Assembly: GCF_014852685.1 (NCBI RefSeq)
Contig: NZ_JACZDF010000002.1
Coordinates: 248,001 to 312,000, forward strand
DNA length: 64,000 nt
Direction: 5' to 3'
Origin: Flavimobilis rhizosphaerae
GTDB lineage: Bacteria > Actinomycetota > Actinomycetes > Actinomycetales > Cellulomonadaceae
The notes beneath the pieces are model-generated. The model was not told where the DNA came from. It searched no databases and saw nothing but the letters and a program-made list of their open reading frames with translations. The position numbers and the translations under genes are program-made. This document shows positions 15,428-24,981 of this stretch, piece by piece; position 1 is the first letter of the stretch; each line of letters opens with the position of its first letter.

Positions 15428-16647
15428 CCTCCACGCACCCGCACCCCGGCCGCAGCGTCACGGTCGCAGCCTGGGCCGTCTTCGCGATCTTCGTCCTCAA
15501 CGGCTTCAACTTCGCCTCGTGGGCGTCGCGCCTGCCGACGACCCGGACGATGCTCGGGTTCTCCGAGGCGCAGATGGGCGTGCTGCTCCTCATGGCGGCG
15601 CTCGGTTCGGTCGTCGCACTGCCGCTGTCGGGATGGATCACGTCACGTCTTGGCGCACGCCGGACGATCGTCGTCTTCGCGCTCGTCAACACCACGGGCA
15701 TGCTGCTCGCCGCGCTTGCGCTCGCGGTCGACGAGGCGATGCCCCTGCGTGCAGCGCTGGTCCTCGTCGGCGTCGGCACGGGGGTGTGGGACGCCGCGAT
15801 GAATCTCGAGGGTGCGGTCGTCGAGCAGCGGCTTGGTCGGACGCTCATGCCGCGCCTGCACGCAGGCTTCTCGTTCGGCACGATCATCGGCTCGGGTCTC
15901 GGCGCGCTCGCGGCGCTCGCGGGGCTCCCTGTGCCGTGGCACCTGACGATCGCAATCTCGTTCTCGTTCGTCGTCGTGCTCGTCGCCGTTCGCGGCCTCC
16001 TTCCCGATGACGCCCTCGCGAGCGCCCGCACGACGCCCGACGCGCCCCGCCACAACGTCTTCGGCGCGTGGCTGGAGCCGCGCACGCTGCTCATCGGTCT
16101 CGTGGTGCTCGCGGCGGCGCTCACGGAGGGGTCGGCGAACGACTGGGTGGGGCTCGCGGTCGTCGACGGGTTCACGCAGACGGACGCGGTCGGCGCGGCG
16201 ACGCTCAGCGTCTTCCTCACCGCGATGACGGCCATGCGGCTGCTCGGGACGCCGCTCCTCGACCGCTTCGGGCGCGTCACGGTCCTGAGGCTCGCGAGCG
16301 CTCTCGCGTTCGCGGGCCTCGCGGTCTTCGCGCTCGTGCCGTGGCTGCCGCTCGCGTTCGTCGGCGTCGTGCTGTGGGGCATGGGTGCGGCACTCGGCTT
16401 CCCGGTCGGCATGAGCGCGGCGGCCGACGACCCCGTGCGCGCGGCAGGCCGCGTCTCGGTCGTCTCAACGATCGGCTACACCGCGTTCTTCATGGGCCCG
16501 CCGCTCATCGGCATGCTCGCGGAGCACGTCGGCTACCGGTCGGCGCTCCTCGTCATCCTTGCGCCGATCGCGCTCGGGCTCGTGCTCGCGGGCGTCGCGA
16601 AGCCGCTCCCGGACAGCCCGGAGGCCCAGCGCGCCGCGGCGCGCTGA
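15424..16647 (+). CDS. MFS transporter (second of tandem pair)
   Basis: The 407-residue, twelve-helix protein starts with GTG overlapping the previous stop. It shows ASWASRLPTTRTMLGFSEAQ, then GWITSRLGARRTIV (MFS loop 2-3 motif) and TEGSANDWVGLAVVDGF in the second half, matching its upstream paralogue. It lacks the proline-rich tail. Two coupled MFS paralogues behind one LacI operator may transport related substrates or act as a pair; heterodimeric MFS pairs are rare, so independent permeases are more likely. No catabolic enzyme is adjacent. Confidence 0.85.
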   Translation: MTSTHPHPGRSVTVAAWAVFAIFVLNGFNFASWASRLPTTRTMLGFSEAQMGVLLLMAALGSVVALPLSGWITSRLGARRTIVVFALVNTTGMLLAALALAVDEAMPLRAALVLVGVGTGVWDAAMNLEGAVVEQRLGRTLMPRLHAGFSFGTIIGSGLGALAALAGLPVPWHLTIAISFSFVVVLVAVRGLLPDDALASARTTPDAPRHNVFGAWLEPRTLLIGLVVLAAALTEGSANDWVGLAVVDGFTQTDAVGAATLSVFLTAMTAMRLLGTPLLDRFGRVTVLRLASALAFAGLAVFALVPWLPLAFVGVVLWGMGAALGFPVGMSAAADDPVRAAGRVSVVSTIGYTAFFMGPPLIGMLAEHVGYRSALLVILAPIALGLVLAGVAKPLPDSPEAQRAAAR

Positions 16648-16703
16648 CGCCCCTGCGGGTGGGTGCCCCTGCGGACCTGCGGGCTGGGCGGGAGTGCGGG
16701 GCG

Positions 16704-16715
16704 TACCGTGGTCGG
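16704..16715 (+). promoter_or_regulatory. Putative leaderless -10 element of murB
   Basis: TACCGT (16704-16709) ends 6 bases before the GTG of murB, the same spacing as at 10198. No ribosome site precedes the start codon, which fits a leaderless transcript. Confidence 0.45.
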
Positions 16716-17879
16716 GTGACCTCGACCGACGCCACCCCCCACGCACCCCTGCTCTCCGACCTCACGACGCTGCGCGTCGGCGGCCCAGCGCGCTCGCTCG
16801 TGCGGGCGTCGTCCGAGGCCGAGCTCGTCGACGCGGTCCGGGCAGCCGACGCGGACGGGGTGCCCGTCCTCGTCCTCGGCGGCGGCTCGAACCTCGTCGT
16901 CGCGGACGAGGGGTTCGACGGTGTCGTCGTCCAGGACGTGCGCGAGGGCGTGACCGTCGACATGGTCGACTCGTGCGGCGGCGGCAGCTTCCGCGTGCCG
17001 GCGGGGCACGGGTGGGACGCGCTCGTCGAGCAGGCCGTCGCGGAGCAGTGGATCGGGCTCGAGGCGCTCTCGGGCATCCCCGGCACGGTCGGTGCGGCGC
17101 CCGTGCAGAACATCGGCGCGTACGGCCAGGAGGTCGCGGGGGTGCTGTCGACCGTGCGCGTGTGGGACCGTGCGGAGCAGCGCGTGCGGACGCTCGCGGT
17201 GGGCGAGCTCGGGCTCGGCTACCGCACGTCGGTTCTCAAGCGGTCGACGGTCGCGGACGCCGCGGGGCGCTCCTGGCGCCCCTCGCCACGCTGGGTCGTC
17301 CTCGAGGTCGGCTTCCAGACGCGGCTCGGCACGCTCTCCCCGGGCGTCGCGTACGCGGAGCTCGCGCGCCGCCTCGGTGTCGAGGTCGGGGAGCGCGTCC
17401 CGACGGCCGACGTCCGTGCGGCGGTCCTCGAGCTGCGCGGAGCGAAGGGCATGCTCGCGGCCGGGGTCGGCGAGCACGCAGCGGACCACGACAGGTGGAG
17501 CGCAGGGTCGTTCTTCACGAACCCTGTCCTGCCGGTCGCGCTCGCGGGCGGGCTGCCCGAGGGCGCGCCGCGCTTCGAGGTGCGTTCGGCGTTGCCGGCG
17601 GCGACGACGGGGCCGAGCCTCGGTGCGGTCGACCCGGGTCTCGTCAAGACGTCCGCCGCGTGGCTCATCGAGCACGCGGGCTTCGGCAAGGGCTTCGGCC
17701 TCGACGGCGAGGCGAGCGCGGCACGGCTCTCGACGCGGCACACGCTTGCGCTCACGAACCGCGGAGGTGCGACGGCGGCGGATGTCGTCGCGCTCGCACG
17801 GACGGTGCGTGACGGGGTTCTCGAGCGTTTCGGCGTGCGGCTCGAGCCGGAGCCCGTGCTCGTCGGGCTCGAGCTCTGA
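16716..17879 (+). CDS. murB: UDP-N-acetylmuramate dehydrogenase (MurB)
   Basis: The 387-residue flavoenzyme reduces UDP-GlcNAc-enolpyruvate to UDP-MurNAc with NADPH in peptidoglycan synthesis. FAD-binding motifs are clear: TTLRVGGPARS near the start, VLGGGSNLVVADEGFDG, and LSGIPGTVGAAPVQNIGAYGQE (split here at family motifs IPGTVG and NIGAYG). GYRTS contains the substrate-contacting Arg. SAGSFFTNPVL carries the catalytic proton-donor Ser, and the C-terminal EPEPVLVG has the conserved Glu. The actinobacterial insertion and about 390-residue length are normal. The gene follows hadAB-like genes in related Micrococcales; here a LacI/MFS block lies between. Confidence 0.93.
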   Translation: MTSTDATPHAPLLSDLTTLRVGGPARSLVRASSEAELVDAVRAADADGVPVLVLGGGSNLVVADEGFDGVVVQDVREGVTVDMVDSCGGGSFRVPAGHGWDALVEQAVAEQWIGLEALSGIPGTVGAAPVQNIGAYGQEVAGVLSTVRVWDRAEQRVRTLAVGELGLGYRTSVLKRSTVADAAGRSWRPSPRWVVLEVGFQTRLGTLSPGVAYAELARRLGVEVGERVPTADVRAAVLELRGAKGMLAAGVGEHAADHDRWSAGSFFTNPVLPVALAGGLPEGAPRFEVRSALPAATTGPSLGAVDPGLVKTSAAWLIEHAGFGKGFGLDGEASAARLSTRHTLALTNRGGATAADVVALARTVRDGVLERFGVRLEPEPVLVGLEL

Positions 17880-17974
17880 GCGCCGCCGGGCCGCACCCCG
17901 GTGACGGGTCCTGGCGACGCGCCGGGGAGCCCGTCGGCCTGCGCGAAGGTGATCTTCCGTTGTCTACTGGGAGC

Positions 17975-19240
17975 ATGATGCCCTCCTCCTCGGTGCCGTC
18001 ACGGCCGACGGCGCGCGACGCGCGCGCGTTGCGCGAGACGCAGGACATCGCGTGGCTCACTGGCCCTGAGGCGCTCGACGCTGTCGGGGCGTTCGTCGCT
18101 GCGGCGGGCGGGTCGCTCGTGAGCGCGGAGGTCCACGAGGTCCACCACCGGCCCGGTGCCGGGGTGACCGTCGGGTACGACGTCCGGGTGCAGGTCTCCG
18201 GTGACGGCGAGCCGCGGCCCGACTACGTGCTCCTCACGACGGGATCGGTCGACGACGCGGATCCGGCAGGTCTCGCGCACGTCATGCGTCTTGCGAACGG
18301 CGACCGTGTCGTGCACGCGTGGCGCCACCCGGACGATCCGCTGCTGCCGGGCCTGGTCGCGGCGTCGGACGTCACGAGCGCGGCCGCACGGACGGGGCTT
18401 GACGGTGATCCCGGCGCGGCCGTCCTCGAGCTCATCGGCTACCGGCCGATGCGTCGTGCGGTGCTGAGCCTCACGACGAACCGTCGGCGGGTCTTCCTCA
18501 AGGTGGTCCGGCGGGACCAGCTCGAGGGGTTGCTCGTGCGTAACCGGTGCGCGGAGCCGGCGGGCGCGCCGCCGGTCCAGGACGTGTGGCCCGAGGCCGT
18601 GCTCGTGTTCCCGCAGGCGCAGGGGGAGCCGCTTCCCGAGCTCCTCGCGCGCGACGGGGCGGCGGGCGTCGACCCGCGGGACCTTCTGGCGTGCCTCGAC
18701 GCGATCGCGCCGGAGGCGATGGATCTGCCGCTGCGGCGGCCGTGGGCGGAGCGGTCGCGGCACTACGCGGACGCGGCGTGCAACGTGCTGCCCGAGCATG
18801 CGGAGCGGATCATGGCGCTTCAGCACGGGGTCGCGTCGGAGATCGAGCGCTTCGGCCAGGGGCCGCTTGTGCCGACGCACGGTGACTTCCACGCGGCGAA
18901 CATCCTCATGACGGGAGTGGCGATCACGGCGCTGCTCGATGTCGACACGATCGGCCCGGGCCAGCGCGTCGACGATCTCGCGTGCCTCGTCGGGCACCTC
19001 ACGGTGCTGCCGTGCCTCGCGCCGCAGACGTACGTCCACGTGCCGACGACGGTCGCGCGCTGGCTGTCGGTGTTCGACCGGGCGGTGCACCCGGGGTCGT
19101 TGCGGGCGCGTGCGGCGGGCGTCGTGCTGTCGCTGCTCGCGAGCATGCCGGCGAACCATCGGGACGACGCGGCCCGACGGGACGCGGTCGGTCGGCTCGA
19201 GGCGGCCGAGGCGCTGCTCGCCGACGCCGCTCGCTTCTGA
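17975..19240 (+). CDS. APH-fold phosphotransferase (aminoglycoside/choline kinase-like)
   Basis: The 421-residue protein has the catalytic loop of the aminoglycoside phosphotransferase superfamily (VPTHGDFHAANILM: HGD catalytic Asp and metal-binding Asn) and the following metal Asp in ALLDVDTIGPG, then RVDDLACLVGHL. The N-terminal half is less conserved, with YRPMRRAVLSL and RRVFLKVVR (likely ATP-binding Lys). Substrates in this superfamily range from antibiotics to maltose and small alcohols, so resistance cannot be claimed. ATG 17975 is used; TCTACT lies 6 bases upstream, again a leaderless-type spacing. A second ATG at 17978 is equally possible. Confidence 0.8.
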   Translation: MMPSSSVPSRPTARDARALRETQDIAWLTGPEALDAVGAFVAAAGGSLVSAEVHEVHHRPGAGVTVGYDVRVQVSGDGEPRPDYVLLTTGSVDDADPAGLAHVMRLANGDRVVHAWRHPDDPLLPGLVAASDVTSAAARTGLDGDPGAAVLELIGYRPMRRAVLSLTTNRRRVFLKVVRRDQLEGLLVRNRCAEPAGAPPVQDVWPEAVLVFPQAQGEPLPELLARDGAAGVDPRDLLACLDAIAPEAMDLPLRRPWAERSRHYADAACNVLPEHAERIMALQHGVASEIERFGQGPLVPTHGDFHAANILMTGVAITALLDVDTIGPGQRVDDLACLVGHLTVLPCLAPQTYVHVPTTVARWLSVFDRAVHPGSLRARAAGVVLSLLASMPANHRDDAARRDAVGRLEAAEALLADAARF

Positions 19241-20133
<893 letters not shown>

Positions 20134-20196
20134 CCTGAGCAGGCCGCACCTGCGCGCAGCTGTCGCGGTCGACGCCCCCTGCCGTCTGCCGCGCCG

Positions 20197-20235
20197 ACGA
20201 TGCCCGGCCCACCGCCTTGGTGGGCCGGGCATCGT
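20197..20235. terminator. Bidirectional terminator hairpin
   Basis: A perfect 17-bp stem (20197-20213 with 20219-20235, loop GCCTT) lies between the convergent repeat-protein and response-regulator genes. Confidence 0.8.
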
Positions 20236-20239
20236 CGTA

Positions 20240-20917
20240 TCAGGCGTGCTGCTGCCCGGGGGCCGCGAGTCGGTAGCCCATGCCGCGCACGGTGACGACG
20301 CGGTCGGCGCCAATCTTCTGGCGCAGGTAGCGCACGTAGACGTCGACGACGTTTGAGCCCGGGTCGAAGTCGTAGCCCCAGACGCGGGAGAGGAGCTGCT
20401 CGCGGGAGAGGACCTGCCCTGCGTGGCGGAGGAACGTCTCGAGCAGCGCGAACTCGCGTGCGGACAGGTCGACCTCGGTCCCGGCGACGGTCGCGCGGCG
20501 GGAGCGGAGGTCGAGCGACAGGTCGCCGTGCGCGAGCGTGGTCGTCGTCGTGGACGCCTCGGTCCTGAGCCGTAGGCGCACCCGGGCGAGGAGCTCGTCG
20601 AACCCGAAGGGCTTGGCCATGTAGTCGTCGGCGCCGTTCTCGAGGCCGGTGACGACGTCAGCCGCGGAGCCGCGGGCGGTGAGGATGATGACGGGCACGG
20701 TCGAGCCGGACCCGCGGACACGTTCGAGGACGGTGAACCCGTCGATGTCGGGCAGCCCGAGGTCGAGGACGACGAGGTCGTGACCGTCGGTGAGGATCTC
20801 GGCGACGGCCTCGTGCCCCGTGCTCACGGTCGTGCAGGCGAAGCCTGCGGCGGACAGGCCCTTGACGACGAACGCGGCGATCCGCGGCTCGTCCTCGACG
20901 ACGAGGATGGACGGCAC
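20240..20917 (-). CDS. OmpR/PhoB-family response regulator
   Basis: The 225-residue protein has a receiver domain (ILVVEDEPRI acidic pair, phosphoacceptor Asp in VVLDLGLPDIDG, Thr in IILTARG, Lys in YMAKPFG) and a C-terminal winged helix (LSAREFALLETFLRH, VDVYVRYLRQKIG, VRGMGYRL). It begins with GTG one base after the stop of the histidine kinase gene, so the pair is translationally coupled. It should activate or repress transcription after phosphorylation by that kinase; target genes are not evident. Confidence 0.92.
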   Translation of the reverse strand: MPSILVVEDEPRIAAFVVKGLSAAGFACTTVSTGHEAVAEILTDGHDLVVLDLGLPDIDGFTVLERVRGSGSTVPVIILTARGSAADVVTGLENGADDYMAKPFGFDELLARVRLRLRTEASTTTTTLAHGDLSLDLRSRRATVAGTEVDLSAREFALLETFLRHAGQVLSREQLLSRVWGYDFDPGSNVVDVYVRYLRQKIGADRVVTVRGMGYRLAAPGQQHA

Positions 20918-20918
20918 G

Positions 20919-22421
20919 TCAGCTCCCTGGTGTGTCGGGGTCGGTGGGGTGCGTCGCGGCTCCGGGTGCTGGCAGCCGCAGCGTGAGAAGGGCGCCGCCG
21001 CCGGGCGCATCGTCGACGACGAGCGTGCCGCCGTGGGCGTGCGCGATCGCCTGGACGATCGCGAGGCCGAGACCTGCGCCGTCGCGGTGCTCGTGCGCGC
21101 CCGGGCCGCGTGCGAAGCGTTCGAGGACGCGGGCGCGCTCCTCGGCGGGGATCCCGGGGCCCGTGTCGCGGACGAAGACCTCGGCGACCGTCGTGCCGTC
21201 GTCGTCGGTCGTGAGGCGGCTGCCGAGGGCGATCTCGTCGCCGTCGGCCGTGTGGCGGACCGCGTTCGCAGCGAGCTGGGCGACGGCCTGGGTGACGCGC
21301 TGGGCGTCGAGGGCGACGACTGCGTCGGCGCGTGCGTCGACGCGCCAGCGGCGGTCGGCAAGCCCGCGGAGCGTGTCGTGGAGGTCGTCGGTAAGACGGC
21401 CGAGGTCGACGGGCTCGGGTGTGACGAAGTCGGGGCGTGAGGACGTGGCGAGGACCATGAGGTCGTCGAGGAGGCGTGACGAGCGGGCGAGCTCGGCGAG
21501 CGCGACGTCGCGCGCGGCGCGGACGTCGTCCGGGTCGTCGGGGTCCATGAGCTCGAGGTGCCCGCGGACGATCGTCACGGGGGTGCGCAGCTCGTGCCCG
21601 ACGTCGTCGAGCAGCTGGCGCTGCGACGCGAACGCCTCCTCGAGACGGTCGAGCATGCCGTTGACGGTGACGGTGAGCCGGCCGAGGTCGTCGCCGCTCG
21701 TCACGGGGATGCGCCGTGCGAGCTCGGTTCCGTCGCCGATCGCGCGGGCGGCTTTGTCGAGCTCGCGGACGGGGCGCAGGAGCCGGCCCGCGAGGATCCA
21801 GCCGACGGCTGCGACGCCGAGGAGCGACCCGAGCCCGACGAGCGCGAACGTGGCGTAGGTGCGGCGGAGCGTCGCGAGCTCGGCGTTCCTGTCGTACGCG
21901 CGGATGATCGCGCCGGTTTCCTGCGACGCGCTGAGGACGACGGGGATGACGAGGTACGTGTAGGTCGTGCGGTCGGTCGTGAGGCTCCTCACGTGGGACT
22001 GCGTCTCGCGGCCGGGGGTGGTGAGGGCCGCGAGGAGTTCGGCGTCGTCCTCGAGGCGCAGCGCGGTGGTCTCGGCGGCCGTGAAGGCGAGCTTGTCGTC
22101 GACGAAGCCGATCATGCCCTCGTTGCGTGCGGGCACCTTGAGCTGCATGGTCGCGCGGACGAGCGCGCGCGGGCTCGTGAAGGCGTCGCCGGTCGCGGGG
22201 TCGCGTCCCTCGGTCGCGAGGTGCTGGAACTCGGAGTAGCTCGCGCGGAGGTCGGCGGAGATCCGCGCGTCGACGATGCGCATCTGGAGGGAGTGGGCGG
22301 TGAGGCCGGCGGCGACGAGGCTGAGGGCGGCGAGCACGACGACGACCGAGAGGATCCGTGCCCGGACGCTCGTCGCGGCGACCCGTGTGCGCAGCCCGCG
22401 TCGTGGCGTCGTCGGGCTCAT
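20919..22421 (-). CDS. Membrane sensor histidine kinase
   Basis: The 500-residue kinase has a first TM segment (ILSVVVVLAALSLVAAGL), an about 130-residue outside sensor region, a second TM (FALVGLGSLLGVAAVGWILAG), a HAMP linker (RLLRPVRELDKAARAIGDG), the H-box DDVGHELRTPVTIV, an N-box (LAANAVRHT), and G-boxes (DTGPGIP, GAGLGLAIV). All catalytic residues are present. The ATG overlaps the stop of the upstream adenosine deaminase-like gene by four bases, and the response regulator follows directly. All three genes are probably one transcript starting near 23440. Confidence 0.92.
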   Translation of the reverse strand: MSPTTPRRGLRTRVAATSVRARILSVVVVLAALSLVAAGLTAHSLQMRIVDARISADLRASYSEFQHLATEGRDPATGDAFTSPRALVRATMQLKVPARNEGMIGFVDDKLAFTAAETTALRLEDDAELLAALTTPGRETQSHVRSLTTDRTTYTYLVIPVVLSASQETGAIIRAYDRNAELATLRRTYATFALVGLGSLLGVAAVGWILAGRLLRPVRELDKAARAIGDGTELARRIPVTSGDDLGRLTVTVNGMLDRLEEAFASQRQLLDDVGHELRTPVTIVRGHLELMDPDDPDDVRAARDVALAELARSSRLLDDLMVLATSSRPDFVTPEPVDLGRLTDDLHDTLRGLADRRWRVDARADAVVALDAQRVTQAVAQLAANAVRHTADGDEIALGSRLTTDDDGTTVAEVFVRDTGPGIPAEERARVLERFARGPGAHEHRDGAGLGLAIVQAIAHAHGGTLVVDDAPGGGALLTLRLPAPGAATHPTDPDTPGS

Positions 22422-23440
22422 GCGGGGGACCTCAGCCACGCGTCGATCCCGTCGAGCATCCGGGCCCGGGCCTCGGGCGAGGCGTAGGACGCGGCAACGC
22501 TCGAGCGGGCGAGGCCGGCGAGCTCGTCGTCGGTGAGACCGTGGACGGTGCGGGCGTGCTCGTACTGCGCCGTGAGCCGCGGACCGAAGAGGAGGGGATC
22601 GTCCGCGCCGAGGGCGATGCGAGCGCCGGAGTCGACGAGCGTGCGCAGCGGGAGCTGTGCGAGCCCCGGGTAGACGCCGAGGGACACGTTGGAGTCGGGG
22701 CACACCTCGAGGGCGATGCCGCGTCGCACGATCTCGTCGAGCAGGTACGGGTCCTCCGCGGTGCGCACGCCGTGGCCGAGGCGGTCGGGTGCGAGCTCGT
22801 CGAGGACGACGCGCAGGTGGTCGGGGCCGAGCAGCTCGCCTCCGTGCGGGAGGCTCGCGAGCCCTGCGCGCCGGGCGATGCGGAACGCTGCGGCGAACTC
22901 GGAGGTGAGGCCGCGGCGCTCGTCGTTGCTGAGCCCGAAGCCGACGACGCCGCCGGGGTGGTCGCCCGCGTGGCGGGCGGCGAGCCGGGCGAGGGTGCGC
23001 GCGTCGAGCGGGTGCCGGGTGCGGGACGCGGCGACGACGACGCCGACCTCCGTCCCGGTCGCGGCGCTCGCGGACCGGGCCTCGTCGAGGACGATCTCGA
23101 GCGCGGGGGTGAGACCGCCGACGAAGGGCGCGTAGGAGGTGGGGTCGACCTGGATCTCGAGCCGTCCCGAACCTTCTGCGGCGTCGTCCTCGGCTGCCTC
23201 GCGGACGAGGCGGCGCATGTCTGCCTCGCTGCGGACGCACGCGCGGGCCGCGTCGTAGAGGCGCTGGAAGCGGAACCAGCCACGTTCGGACGGTTCGAGG
23301 CGCAGGGGATCGCCGCTCGTGAGCGCGGCGGGGAGCCGGATGCCGTGGCGGCGCGCGAGGTCGACGAGGGTCGTCGGGCGCATGGACCCGGTGAAGTGCA
23401 GGTGCAGGTGGGCCTTGGGCAGGCTGGCGAGGTCGCGCAC
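22418..23440 (-). CDS. Adenosine deaminase-like metallohydrolase
   Basis: The 340-residue TIM-barrel enzyme has the metal motif AHLHLHFTGSM at its N-terminus, the Zn-ligand/general-base region SLPHGGELLG, GHGVRTAED, CPDSNVSLG, and the final Asp pair LGADDPLLFG. These place it in the adenosine/adenine/AMP deaminase family. It is a cytoplasmic hydrolase that likely deaminates adenosine or a related purine nucleoside. The true start is the GTG at 23440, giving LPKAHLHLH at residue 8 as in the family. GACACT (23452-23447 on this strand) ends 6 bases upstream, suggesting leaderless initiation. It is the first gene of an operon with a two-component system, an unusual pairing. Confidence 0.85.
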   Translation of the reverse strand: MRDLASLPKAHLHLHFTGSMRPTTLVDLARRHGIRLPAALTSGDPLRLEPSERGWFRFQRLYDAARACVRSEADMRRLVREAAEDDAAEGSGRLEIQVDPTSYAPFVGGLTPALEIVLDEARSASAATGTEVGVVVAASRTRHPLDARTLARLAARHAGDHPGGVVGFGLSNDERRGLTSEFAAAFRIARRAGLASLPHGGELLGPDHLRVVLDELAPDRLGHGVRTAEDPYLLDEIVRRGIALEVCPDSNVSLGVYPGLAQLPLRTLVDSGARIALGADDPLLFGPRLTAQYEHARTVHGLTDDELAGLARSSVAASYASPEARARMLDGIDAWLRSPA

Positions 23441-23522
23441 GGTCCCAGTGTCGCAAGGATCGGTCGCGGGCGGGGCCGGACGGGCGGCCCGCGGGAGGTG
23501 TCGGAGGTGTGACGCGGTCGGT

Positions 23523-23552
23523 TTGGGATGCCGGCGCCGGAGCGGGTACAGT
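23523..23552 (+). promoter_or_regulatory. Promoter of tRNA-Trp-secE-nusG
   Basis: TTGGGA (23523-23528) and TACAGT (23547-23552) are separated by 18 bases. They lie about 80 bases before tRNA-Trp. Confidence 0.6.
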
Positions 23553-23560
23553 GTCCTGTC

Positions 23561-23576
23561 GGTGGTTCGAACCACC
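23561..23576. promoter_or_regulatory. 16-bp perfect palindrome at the start point
   Basis: GGTGGTTCGAACCACC begins 8 bases after the -10 element, at or just after the expected start of the tRNA-Trp transcript. It could be an operator or a short 5' hairpin. Its centre resembles a tRNA T-arm, so it may also be a remnant. Confidence 0.4.
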
Positions 23577-23630
23577 CCGATAGGCCGCGCCCTCCGTGAG
23601 GGAGTCGGCCGCGGGGCGGGCAGACCCCGA

Positions 23631-23703
23631 AGGGTAGTGGCGCAATTGGTAGCGCAGCGGTCTCCAAAACCGCAGGTTGCAGGTTCGAGTCCTGTCTACC
23701 CTG
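23631..23703 (+). tRNA. trnW: tRNA-Trp(CCA)
   Basis: Acceptor AGGGTAG pairs with CTACCCT, the D arm is GCGC/GCGC, the anticodon stem GCGGT/ACCGC carries loop CTCCAAA (anticodon CCA), and the T arm is GCAGG/CCTGT. The discriminator is G; CCA is not encoded. The trpT-secE-nusG order is conserved in actinobacteria. Confidence 0.95.
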
Positions 23704-23822
23704 CGCAACGCTCGTCATCGTGACGACGCGGGTGCAGGTGCAGTCGTCACGCCGTCGGCGTCCGGCGGTGCCGACATCGACGACGCACGCGCTGACGAGC
23801 GCGCCGACCGAGGGACATCATC

Positions 23823-24116
23823 GTGAGCGAATCGGCCGCAGAGGCCCAGGGGGCAGACGCCGCAGCCGTCGAGCGTGCGCCGGCCGCAGCCCCGAAGGCC
23901 AAGCGTGGTTTCTTCGGCCGAATCTCGGGATTCTTCGAGCGGATCGCGCTCTTCGTCCGCCAGGTCGTCGCCGAGATGAAGAAGGTCACGACCCCGACGC
24001 GTGCCGAGCTCGGCAAGCTCGTGACGGTCGTCCTCATCTTCGTCGCCGTTTTCACCGCGGTCGTCTTCGTGCTGGACCTCGGGCTCGGCGCGGCCGCAGC
24101 CTGGCTCTTCGGCTGA
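23823..24116 (+). CDS. secE: Preprotein translocase subunit SecE
   Basis: The 97-residue protein has an Ala/Glu-rich actinobacterial N-terminal extension, then the SecE signature FVRQVVAEMKKVTTPTRAEL and one C-terminal TM helix (LVTVVLIFVAVFTAVVFVLD). SecE clamps the SecY channel. The start is GTG. It is followed by nusG, as in nearly all actinobacteria. Confidence 0.95.
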   Translation: MSESAAEAQGADAAAVERAPAAAPKAKRGFFGRISGFFERIALFVRQVVAEMKKVTTPTRAELGKLVTVVLIFVAVFTAVVFVLDLGLGAAAAWLFG

Positions 24117-24170
24117 CCGCCGGCGCCACGCCCCCCAGCTCGTAGCAGTCTCAAGGAAGCAGGTCCGTAC

Positions 24171-24911
24171 GTGTCCCAGGAACAGCAGGAGCCGACGCCC
24201 GACGTCGTCGAGCCCGCGACCGAGAACATCGAGGCCGTCGAGGCCACGGACGACGCCTCCGCCGAGGTCGAGGTCGACCTCACAGAGGAGACGCCCGACG
24301 GCTACGAGGACGCCGACCCGCTCGAGGCGTTCCGCGCGGAGCTCCGTCGCCAGGAGGGTGACTGGTACGTCATCCACTCCTACGCAGGCTACGAGAACCG
24401 CGTCAAGGCGAACCTCGAGAACCGCACCCAGTCCCTCAACATGGAGGACTACATCTTCCAGGTCGAGGTGCCCATGGAGGAGGTGACGGAGATCAAGAAC
24501 GCGCAGAAGAAGCTTGTCCGTCGCGTCCGCATCCCCGGCTACGTCCTCGTCCGCATGGAGCTCACCGACGAGTCGTGGGGCGCCGTGCGTCACACGCCGG
24601 GCGTCACGGGCTTCGTGGGCCACACGCACCAGCCCGTCCCGCTCACGCACGACGAGGTCTTCTCGATGCTCGCGCCGACCATCGCCCCCAAGGCGGAGGC
24701 CGCGAAGCCCGCCGCGAAGGCGGCCGGCGGCACGATCCTCGTCGACTTCACGGTCGGCGAGTCGGTCACCGTCACCGACGGTCCCTTCGAGACCTTGCCC
24801 GCGACGATCTCCGAGATCAACGCGGAGGCGCAGAAGCTCAAGGTCCTCGTCTCCATCTTCGGCCGGGAGACCCCGGTCGAGCTCTCGTTCGACCAGGTCG
24901 CCAAGATCTGA
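24171..24911 (+). CDS. nusG: Transcription termination/antitermination factor NusG
   Basis: The 246-residue protein has an acidic, disordered N-terminal extension (residues 1-60, typical of actinobacteria), the NGN domain ([37 protein letters not shown]) and a C-terminal KOW domain ([40 protein letters not shown]). It binds RNA polymerase and couples it to ribosomes or Rho. The GTG start follows AAGGAAGC. It sits between secE and rplK as expected. Confidence 0.95.
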   Translation: MSQEQQEPTPDVVEPATENIEAVEATDDASAEVEVDLTEETPDGYEDADPLEAFRAELRRQEGDWYVIHSYAGYENRVKANLENRTQSLNMEDYIFQVEVPMEEVTEIKNAQKKLVRRVRIPGYVLVRMELTDESWGAVRHTPGVTGFVGHTHQPVPLTHDEVFSMLAPTIAPKAEAAKPAAKAAGGTILVDFTVGESVTVTDGPFETLPATISEINAEAQKLKVLVSIFGRETPVELSFDQVAKI

Positions 24912-24981
24912 GTCGCGCCTGAGGGCACTGCAACCGGGTCATCGCCCACGGCGTCGGTCCACAACGAAGGAAGGAAGGCTC

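Noticed and set aside
17975-19240. Aminoglycoside resistance gene
   Set aside because: The APH fold is clear, but the superfamily phosphorylates many substrates and nothing shows an antibiotic as substrate.
23561-23576. Palindrome as the T-arm of a tRNA gene fragment
   Set aside because: No D arm, anticodon arm or acceptor stem could be found around it. Kept only as a palindromic site.
22442-23708. A longer N-terminal extension of the histidine kinase frame reaching through the deaminase gene and tRNA-Trp
   Set aside because: The extension is Arg/Pro-rich shadow sequence antiparallel in character to real proteins. The kinase has a natural start at 22421 with the overlap ATGA.
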